Source: Strongylocentrotus pallidus
Taxonomy: Eukaryota > Echinodermata > Echinoidea > Camarodonta > Strongylocentrotidae
DNA length: 27,268 nt
Assembly: GCA_030265145.1 (NCBI GenBank)
Contig: JARBES010000131.1
Location: 26,828,552-26,855,819, forward strand
Direction: 5' to 3'
Shown: positions 22,801 through 27,268 of the stretch, piece by piece
How the letters are laid out: each line of letters opens with the position of its first letter
Numbering within the stretch: the stretch's first letter is position 1
Translations under genes and position numbers: made by a program
The notes under the pieces: model-generated
Told to the model about the DNA's origin: nothing
What the model saw: the letters and a program-made list of their open reading frames with translations, nothing else
The model's database searches: none

Positions 22801-25800
22801 TTATTGTAAGCTTTATACATGTATGCTTCACATTGCTATATCTTATGACACATAGGCATTTCATCACCACTTGCCACTAATTTTAAAACATGTACATAAA
22901 AGCCACTTTGGTTGAAATATGCCAGTATAGCTTACCTCATCTTGCTTATTGAAGAAAGATAGATCCCCTTTGTTTTCTAGTTTTACTTTTGAAGGACCTG
23001 ATTTAAAGAAAGGAAGAAAATGAGATAGATTTTTTTAACAAACAGTAGATATTTAAATTCTATCTACTTTCCTAGGTGACATGTAATAAAAACAACAAAG
23101 GAAATTCAGTGTTTTTAAATACTTTTAGATAAAAACAAAGTGCACATCTTTTCACTCAACTGTTCATACAGATTTAGTTGTTTTAAGCACATCGGGAGCT
23201 CTTGCAGCGTAGAAGAAAACAGCTGTATAGTTTCTGCTCTTTATAAAATGCATATCATGGATATATAACATTCACAATAACAAACAAATATTCTCGTACT
23301 TCCTATCGAGTTGTCAATTGCTTCTTGTGCTTTCTGGATGCCTAGACGGAATTCTTGGAGCTCCGGTCTTAATTTGTTGCCACGGTGATAGAAGACAAGG
23401 GCCATCTCAAAGTCTCCCATCTGATAGAGGGCCTCTGCCTTCTGGAACAAACCCTGTAGATGAAAACAAAAAAAACAAAAAATACATGTACTGTAATGTA
23501 AATGGGGAAAAACTAGAGATTAAAAAATCCACGCCTTTATCAACATTTTCTACTTTTAAACAATTAAATAGAAGATTGGGTTGGAAGAATCTGCATGTTA
23601 TTCCTCCAAGCATTTGTATAATTTTGTGCAATGCTACATGCACTATGGTATTACATGAGCATACATGTATGTGTTTTTTTGTATAAACTCACTGCTAATT
23701 AGTAAAAAATTCCAGGGTGGCAGTCTGTAATCTTATAATATTCTTTACTCTAAACTCAGGAGGCCTAAACATAAAGCAAAAGATAATTAAACTACTCAGA
23801 TGCCAGACAAATCCTTCCGAGGTCCATCTTCAGTCCGTTTGTTACGTACCTTGATATATTTCTCATCATCTGAGAGCGAAGCCTCTGAATCTTTCAACGC
23901 TTGCTTGGAGTCACCGAGTTGGAGGTAGCACTTGGATCGGGCGACCAGGCAGTTCTTGTCTGTGGGTTCTATTTCTAAGGCCTACATTGAAGAAAGATAA
24001 AAAATGATAGCGAAATTAGACATTTATTGCACAACATGTGAATAACAATTCTAGATGACATGGTACATGTACACATAAAATAGAATTATAGATTGTTATG
24101 CTCCATAGTAAGTCTACATATACATGTAGTTTGAGTCAACCTCAATATTTTTTTCTTTTTTACAAAAAGATAATTGCAATCACATTCATGCTGCTGTTTG
24201 AAATTGAAGCTATCGCCCCATCCCCATGTAGATTTTGATATAAAAACATTAAGTGCCCATCCTACCAAAAACACAATCTCAAGTAATGTCTGAAAAACAT
24301 AGAAGCTTTTACAATGTTTGTGAACATTACGAGTAGGTTATATATGTATTTATTGGGATAGTCAATAACAGATGCAATTTCATCCTGTTTATAAGGCCTC
24401 TTTGTGAAGTAAATGTACAAGTAACAACTGTGTTACAAGAGAGAAAATCTAAACTTCAGGAGTAAATCAAACTTATCCTAAAATCTAATCCTGATGAGAG
24501 ATTTGTTCTTATTAGAACAATATGATGTTAGAGCTTGGCACTGTGACTTCAATATGTACATTCATCTTACACACACACACACACACACAGAACACATAGG
24601 CACATACTAAATTATAGCCCTCCATGGCACGCTTGTAATCTCTCTTTCTCATGTGATCCTCCGCCTCTCCAATGTAAGACTGCAGGAGCTTCAACTGCTC
24701 CTCCCGCTCCTTCTCGGGATCCACGTATTCATCCATGATGGATCTGGGTTCAGGCTTTCAACTTCTACAACAAAATATCCAACTTGAGTACGGCAAAAAT
24801 CCAGATTTATGTGTAAGCCTATGTATTACATACAGCCGGCGACCATATTAACTATAGCATGTAGAGCTCCCTTTGAGGCAAGTCATAGCAACAAAGAGTT
24901 ATGCATATTCATGCCCGGTTAACCCTATGAATATTCATGTATGCTTCAGTGAGTAGGTCCTAACAATAGACAAGGAGTAGGATATCCTTATAATCTTGAT
25001 GTAGGAAGGTACCAGCTGAAAGAAGTATTGATTTTAATTCCAAAGCTATAATCAATAAGGAGAGGTTGAATCCACTAATTGAGAAGGGAAGGAAAAGCAT
25101 GCAGCTAAAAAGTTTGCTGGAAATTAAATCAAATAAACAAACAAACAAAAGTGTTTTAATCTAGATCTAAGGATTGAAACTGAAGTGTAGATCTAGTCTA
25201 TTAAAATCAAATCTTTAAAATAAAAAAATAAAATCTTCATATCTTTGGAAATAAAAGAAAATTTGCGCTAATTCAGTAATTGTAAACCATGGCATAACTA
25301 AGTAGGCCTAGGCTAGGTCTATTACCATGGGTGTAATTGTAAATGGGGTAAAACCATGGGTAAAATTTGAACCTCCTTTGTAAATTCCGGCTAATGTTTT
25401 TATGAATTCTTTCAGCTTTTTGTTTCTTGCAATCCATATAGACTTCACCAACTGCAATATCAAAGTTTATTTTGAGATTGCGCTAGCTCCGCTGGGATTC
25501 TTCTACTTTGTCAGGTTTGTCGAATAATTTTTTTAGTTGCGCTCATTTTGTAGACTAATAATATATTTTTGCCCCTCTGTTAGGAGTATAAAACGATATA
25601 GATATAAGAGTAGGCCTAGATTTTATAGTAGGTTCGGAGAAATCGTGGCTCAAATACATGTAGCACATTCACATTGTGTGCAAATTTTTGGTCATTCATG
25701 ATTCAATCACTCAACACCCCTTCACAACACAAACATTTCACAAAGTCAAAAGATGACAAGATCTCAGTGTTTTTAATTCTCTTCTGTTCATTCAATTTAT

Positions 25801-26089
25801 TATACACGTTCAAGACCTTGAATCTATGGAAAATTAATGGGATGTCTACTTTAGACTTTTCCTCTTCATGACCCTCTGCCTCACTTTTTCATCTCATTCT
25901 AATTCTGTGCCATGACCGATGTGGCTCAGCTCACTGTCCAGTCTAGTCACACACAGCTGAAATCGCAAAACAACTCACCGTCGTGTAACTTTGTAATGCT
26001 TTTTTGTACTCTCCTTGCTTGAAGAGAACATCACCTTCTGCCATATAGATGGCAAAAGATTCTTGGAGAAGTGCATCTCCCTCCATCAT
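13817..26089 (-). CDS. ODAD4: Outer dynein arm docking complex subunit 4 (TTC25), 12 coding exons
   Basis: ODAD4 is an axonemal TPR protein of the docking complex that anchors outer dynein arms on doublet microtubules of motile cilia. Twelve minus-strand exons with consistent phases sum to 2049 nt, 682 residues plus stop; human ODAD4 is about 672. TPR1-3 cover about residues 12-113, a conserved linker follows (LENKGDLSF, QLLGELYADKEYL, YLDTRTEFWRQQKP), and TPR4-7 cover about 322-473 (LDNLGRVYARIGKF, WLYHEIGRCHLELGDF, WQLNASVLIAQ). The tail after about 500 is Lys/Glu-rich and then carries Ser-Ser-Lys repeats, so it is probably disordered and diverges from the human tail. The start is the first Met of exon 1 because the YMAEG segment there matches the human N-terminus. 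Exons: 25979-26089, 23850-23981, 23300-23453, 22936-22997, 22187-22367, 21338-21559, 20590-20797, 19622-19905, 19014-19259, 18430-18651, 15980-16147, 13817-13875. Identity rests on memory of the human protein. Confidence 0.95.
13876..15979 (-). other. ODAD4 intron 11 (right copy)
   Basis: About 2.1 kb; it holds the MITE at 14279-14420 and the degraded telomere-like tract. No other gene is seen. The left-copy counterpart is 6214-8412. Confidence 0.85.
14279..14420. mobile_element. MITE, right-copy counterpart of 6747-6888
   Basis: It has the same position, length and CCAGG flanks (14274-14278 and 14421-14425) as the left-copy element, so this insertion predates the split of the two copies. 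Confidence 0.82.
15980..16147 (-). CDS. ODAD4: ODAD4 exon 11 (right copy), Ser/Lys repeat tail, residues 608-664
   Basis: Encodes a Ser/Arg-rich start, six Ser-Ser-Lys units, then RGSGLFGLRRSSSSGSEKED. Acceptor TTAATAG|GAT, donor AAAG|GTGATG; phase 1 in and out. The 9-base coding repeat has one unit more than the counterpart at 8413-8571, which is nine bases shorter overall. Confidence 0.87.
16148..18429 (-). other. ODAD4 intron 10 (right copy)
   Basis: About 2.3 kb, AT-rich; it contains the 17363-17541 insertion. The left-copy counterpart is 8572-10616. No conserved reading frame is found between the copies. Confidence 0.85.
17363..17541. repeat. About 180-nt insertion found only in the right copy
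   Basis: The left copy reads continuously through the matching site (GTTACAAGTAAAATCAG near 9670). The insert contains ATAGCTCAGTTG, which fits an A-box, but no B box is evident. It could be a SINE fragment, or the left copy may carry a deletion. Confidence 0.5.
18430..18651 (-). CDS. ODAD4: ODAD4 exon 10 (right copy), residues 534-608
   Basis: Encodes a charged, low-complexity segment rich in Glu, Lys and Gln (QQKDEVQETQKEEAKEEED), likely disordered or coiled. Acceptor AACACAG|AAC, donor GATG|GTGAAA; phase 1 in and out. The counterpart at 10617-10838 has the same length but several amino-acid changes. Confidence 0.88.
19014..19259 (-). CDS. ODAD4: ODAD4 exon 9 (right copy), residues 452-534
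   Basis: Completes TPR7 (VKLGDLQEAIDSFERSLDMA), continues with PAQKAIASALEDLNEKIV like human QQAIISALDDANKGII, and opens the Glu/Lys-rich tail. Acceptor TTCACAG|TCA, donor GACG|GTATGT; phase 1 in and out. A counterpart of equal length lies at 11213-11458. Confidence 0.94.
19358..19548. repeat. About 190-nt insertion found only in the right copy, intron 8
   Basis: The left copy goes straight from AAAACT to AACATACCT (near 11550-11565), whereas the right copy has about 190 nt between the same words. No clear terminal repeats were seen. Confidence 0.5.
19622..19905 (-). CDS. ODAD4: ODAD4 exon 8, residues 357-452
   Basis: The longest and most conserved exon: SRALDNLGRVYARIGKF (TPR5), TWLYHEIGRCHLELGDF (TPR6) and DDVWQLNASVLIAQSE (start of TPR7), all close to human. 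Acceptor CTCAAAG|TGA (weak, AAG), donor GAAG|GTAGGT. It is present only once in the window; the left copy of the duplicated segment stops just before it. Confidence 0.95.
19906..20589 (-). other. ODAD4 intron 7
   Basis: About 0.7 kb, AT-rich, with the MITE at its exon 7 end. Nothing else was recognised. Confidence 0.88.
20435..20578. mobile_element. MITE of the same family beside the exon 7 donor
   Basis: A 144-nt copy with flanks ACTGG and CCTGG (one mismatch). Its end lies about 10 nt from the exon 7 splice donor, inside intron 7. The interior keeps the family sequence (AACCAATCAGAATCAAGGAT). Confidence 0.78.
20590..20797 (-). CDS. ODAD4: ODAD4 exon 7, residues 288-357
   Basis: Encodes AQKVLRNVESW and TPR4 (FIANLHSCLGNAYLDLGKM), matching human VGNLYSCIGNAQIELGQM. 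Acceptor CCTGCAG|CAC, donor AAAG|GTAAGT; phase 1 in, phase 2 out. An inverted-repeat element ends only about 10 nt inside the intron from this donor. Confidence 0.94.
21338..21559 (-). CDS. ODAD4: ODAD4 exon 6, residues 214-288
   Basis: Encodes the GLQYLDTRTEFWRQQKPMYA segment, a near match to human INYLDTHSNFWRQQKPIYAR, then a Lys/Glu/Arg-rich helix and AKYILKNLEEIDA (human AHYILKSLEDID). Acceptor CTGTCCAG|ACC, donor GCAG|GTAATA; phase 1 in and out. Confidence 0.95.
21730..21887 (-). mobile_element. tRNA-derived SINE in intron 6
   Basis: Read on the minus strand it begins GGCGCAGTGGCTCAGTGGTA, with an A-box-like TGGCTCAGTGG, and then GGTTCTGAGTTCAAAACC, which resembles a B box. The tRNA-like head is too altered to be a working tRNA. 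A non-tRNA body follows to about 21730; the 3' limit is approximate. Confidence 0.7.
22091..22186 (-). CDS. ODAD4: Possible exon 5 extension: 32 in-frame residues by a second splice donor
   Basis: The reading frame continues past the first donor with no stop for 32 codons (including FEQAFVLPRGVYE) and reaches a second donor, GAGG|GTAATG, in the same phase. The two donor contexts look duplicated: GATGAAGGTAAT and GATGAGGGTAAT. Using the second donor gives a 714-residue protein with a hydrophobic insert in the linker. I recall no such insert in human ODAD4. An open run this long in an intron is unusual but can arise by chance. Confidence 0.35.
22187..22367 (-). CDS. ODAD4: ODAD4 exon 5, short form, residues 154-214
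   Basis: A basic stretch (MAKQQENKKKRPAK) leads to the conserved KQLLGELYADKEYLDRLL segment and ends ..RDE with one base of the next codon. Donor GAAG|GTAATA. Joining here gives RDE-DL, matching human LLLDEDL, so this is taken as the reference donor. A second in-phase donor lies 96 nt further on (boundary at 22091). Confidence 0.88.
22368..22935 (-). other. ODAD4 intron 4
   Basis: About 0.6 kb, AT-rich with A and T runs. No feature was recognised. Confidence 0.88.
22936..22997 (-). CDS. ODAD4: ODAD4 exon 4, residues 133-153
   Basis: A 62-nt exon encoding SPSKVKLENKGDLSFFNKQD, matching the human KLENKGDLSF linker after the N-terminal TPRs. Acceptor AAATCAG|GTCC, donor GAG|GTAAGC; phase 1 in, phase 0 out. 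Confidence 0.93.
23300..23453 (-). CDS. ODAD4: ODAD4 exon 3, residues 82-133
   Basis: Encodes TPR3: QKAEALYQMGDFEMALVFYH, then an FRLGIQKAQEAI segment that is almost the same in human ODAD4. Acceptor CTACAG|GGT, donor GGAA|GTACGA; phase 0 in, phase 1 out. Confidence 0.95.
23850..23981 (-). CDS. ODAD4: ODAD4 exon 2, residues 38-81
   Basis: Encodes ALEIEPTDKNCLVARSKC and onward: the end of TPR1 and all of TPR2. The human protein has a closely similar DKNCLVARSKC segment. Acceptor AATGTAG|GCC, donor AAG|GTACGT, phase 0 at both ends. It can therefore follow either first exon. Confidence 0.93.
24569..24589. repeat. (CA)n microsatellite beside exon 1b
   Basis: About ten CA units; on the minus strand this is a GT run starting about 20 nt inside the intron past the exon 1b donor, where such runs can influence splicing. 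Confidence 0.9.
24608..24736 (-). CDS. ODAD4: ODAD4 alternative first coding exon 1b (43 residues)
   Basis: An open frame begins at an ATG (CATCATGG context) and runs MDEYVDPEKEREEQ... to ...KRAMEGYNL, then meets a good donor, TTA|GTATGT, in phase 0. It lies inside the intron between exon 1 and exon 2. Joined to exon 2 it completes a regular TPR: DYKRAMEGYNL followed by ALEIEPTDKN. Its last 24 residues align to the end of exon 1 (about 7 of 24 identical by eye) with the same end phase, as expected of a duplicated, diverged exon. Splicing exon 1 into the acceptor-like TTGTTGTAG just upstream would meet a stop before this ATG, so it fits an alternative start, not an extra cassette. A (CA)n run lies just past the donor. 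No transcript evidence is available. Confidence 0.7.
24737..25978 (-). other. Region between exon 1b and exon 1
   Basis: About 1.2 kb. It includes the putative exon 1b upstream region, with the X-box half-site and repeated TATTCATG words (24903-24945), then AT-rich sequence with no further coding signal. Confidence 0.6.
24881..24892. promoter_or_regulatory. X-box half-site upstream of exon 1b
   Basis: AGTCATAGCAAC holds a perfect AGCAAC half-site with a weak partner, about 150 nt upstream of the exon 1b ATG. This mirrors the spacing seen for exon 1. Confidence 0.3.
25979..26089 (-). CDS. ODAD4: ODAD4 exon 1 (first exon 1a), residues 1-37
   Basis: It starts with two consecutive Met codons and encodes the first helix of TPR1; SFAIYMAEGDVLFKQGEY resembles the human STFPSYMAEG region. 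The donor is ACG|GTGAGT and the exon ends in phase 0. This is the N-terminus closest to the vertebrate protein, so it is taken as the reference first exon. The 5' UTR boundary cannot be set from sequence. Confidence 0.88.
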
Positions 26090-26207
26090 TGTGGAAGATG
26101 CCAAAACTTTCGCTAAAGATGAATAATATCGATTATTTCGGCCCTCTGTCCCTAAGTTTCTTCGATCGAAGGTCCGTCAATCTCCATACAATACACATGC
26201 ACCGTAC

Positions 26208-26214
26208 GTAAACA
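26208..26214. promoter_or_regulatory. Fox-type motif GTAAACA
   Basis: A perfect forkhead core (as bound by FOXJ1-type factors) about 120 nt upstream of the exon 1 ATG, beside the X-box. A second GTAAAC core overlaps the X-box on the other strand. Confidence 0.45.
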
Positions 26215-26242
26215 ATGCATGCAATGCATTTCCTGCATTGCG

Positions 26243-26256
26243 TTTACCTTAGCAAC
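26243..26256. promoter_or_regulatory. X-box-like RFX site upstream of exon 1
   Basis: TTTACC-TT-AGCAAC matches the RFX X-box consensus (GTNRCC, spacer, RGYAAC) at 11 of 12 half-site positions. It lies about 155 nt upstream of the exon 1 ATG, the usual place for cilia-gene X-boxes. Confidence 0.65.
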
Positions 26257-26263
26257 GTTACAG

Positions 26264-26274
26264 AGCATGCGCAA
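26264..26274. promoter_or_regulatory. NRF1-like GCGCATGC motif
   Basis: TGCGCATGCTC on the minus strand differs at one position from the palindromic NRF1 site and sits directly beyond the X-box. Short motif, moderate support only. Confidence 0.3.
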
Positions 26275-26308
26275 TTAGAAAATAATTCTGTTGACGCCAT
26301 CTCTCGAC

Positions 26309-26505
26309 AAATTCATTACATTTCCATGAAAATTCACAAAAAATTCACAATTCACTACTCATCAAAGCGATGGGGGGTGCAACCGTGCAAGTTGTAAAGC
26401 ACTTTGTTAAATTCATTACATTTCCATGAAAATTTAGTGACATACATCTGTAGAAAAAATACTACTTATCAAAGCGGTGGGGGATGCAAGTTGTAAAGCA
26501 CTTTG
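26309..26505. repeat. Two-unit tandem repeat, period 100 nt
   Basis: AAATTCATTACATTTCCATG starts at 26309 and again at 26409, and both units end with GCAAGTTGTAAAGCACTTTG. The second unit runs into a poly(C) tract (about 26505-26527). It lies upstream of ODAD4. Confidence 0.85.
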
Positions 26506-27268
26506 ACCCCCCCCCACCCCCCCCCCCAACAAAAACAAAAAACACACAGAAACAATCACGTCTCCAATTCTTTAAAGACAGAATTAACAGGAAATTGTAG
26601 AACAATAAGGGGAAACGAAAAGAGCAATCAAAGATCGCTGCCCAGTCTAAAACGACAATGAATTATTATACCTTATTATTATTATTATTATTTATTCGGC
26701 AAAAAAAAAGAAAATCGTTCAATACAATTTGGAAAAGAGTCACATGGATGTTGGGAAAAGAAAAAGATCAACTAAATAAATGTCGGGTCACTAGTCACTA
26801 CACAAGTCCCGTCCAGTAAAAACTAATAGAACTTGAAAAGTGGGGTCGAAGGATTCACAGATTTTCACGTGACAGGGACCGTGTCGTGGAAGCTCCTTCA
26901 ATGGCTCCTTCCATGCCTAAGCTTGTTATAAAAGCCCAGTAAAAAGCGAAGTATAGGTAATCACAGCCCTACAGTCCTTAAAAAACATATTTGTCAAAAT
27001 TTAGAGTTCTAGGCCATACAAAGGAGAGAGCACCACAGAGATAAGAAGAAGGATGGCAATGGCGAGATCAACATTCGTACGTCATAGAAATTCTACAATT
27101 CATCATTATTTTCCTCTCCTTCCTCCTCCTATTTTTCTTCTTCTCCTTTTTTCTTCTTCTTCTTGTACTTATTATCATTTCTATCATCAGTTTAATGTTG
27201 TTATTATTATTATTATTATCTTTAATAAGTAATTCTTTTATTTTCTTATCTGTCTGTAAATATTACTA
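26506..27268. other. Upstream of ODAD4, no gene seen
   Basis: Poly(C) at about 26505-26527, (TTA)n at about 26676-26696 and 27193-27219, and a TTC/TCC-rich tract at about 27112-27167. A word near 26795 (AGTCACTACACAAG) is shared with intron 11 near 6378 and 14041. No coding support was found. Confidence 0.5.

Noticed and set aside
26309-26505. A CRISPR-like array
   Set aside because: There are only two long units with a 100-nt period in a eukaryotic setting; this is a simple tandem duplication.

Overview
The window looks like nuclear DNA from a marine invertebrate deuterostome, most plausibly a sea urchin. It is AT-rich, has short exons with GT-AG introns, and carries many small inverted-repeat DNA elements and a tRNA-type SINE. 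Species assignment is an inference from protein similarity and repeat style only.

One gene is secure: ODAD4 (formerly TTC25), the TPR subunit of the outer dynein arm docking complex of motile cilia. It lies on the minus strand, with the first coding exon at 26089 and the stop codon at 13817. Twelve coding exons join in phase into a 682-residue protein that follows human ODAD4 as I remember it from end to end: three N-terminal TPRs, a conserved linker, four more TPRs, then a Lys/Glu-rich and Ser/Lys-rich tail. Two further coding options fit the gene: an alternative first exon (24608-24736), and a second splice donor in exon 5 that would add 32 residues.

Layout. 1-4190: no secure gene; several small inverted-repeat elements, two weak exon candidates on the plus strand, and a plus-strand poly(A)-like site near 4170. 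4380-6154: long 3' UTR of ODAD4 (first copy). 6155-11616: a second copy of ODAD4 exons 9-12 with introns. 11633-11912: part of an inverted-repeat element running into a 100-N gap (11913-12012). 12013-19607: the 3' UTR to intron 8 region again, in the same order and orientation as 4414-11616. 19608-26089: exons 8 to 1. 26090-27268: upstream region with an X-box-like and Fox-like cluster typical of cilia genes.

The two 7.2-7.6 kb copies dovetail around the gap: the left copy has the poly(A) site but stops just short of exon 8, and the right copy starts inside the 3' UTR. The simplest reading is two overlapping allelic contigs placed end to end in the assembly, not a real tandem duplication. Comparing the copies then shows allelic insertions of small mobile elements. 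I recognised no virus-derived element, CRISPR array, rRNA or functional tRNA.
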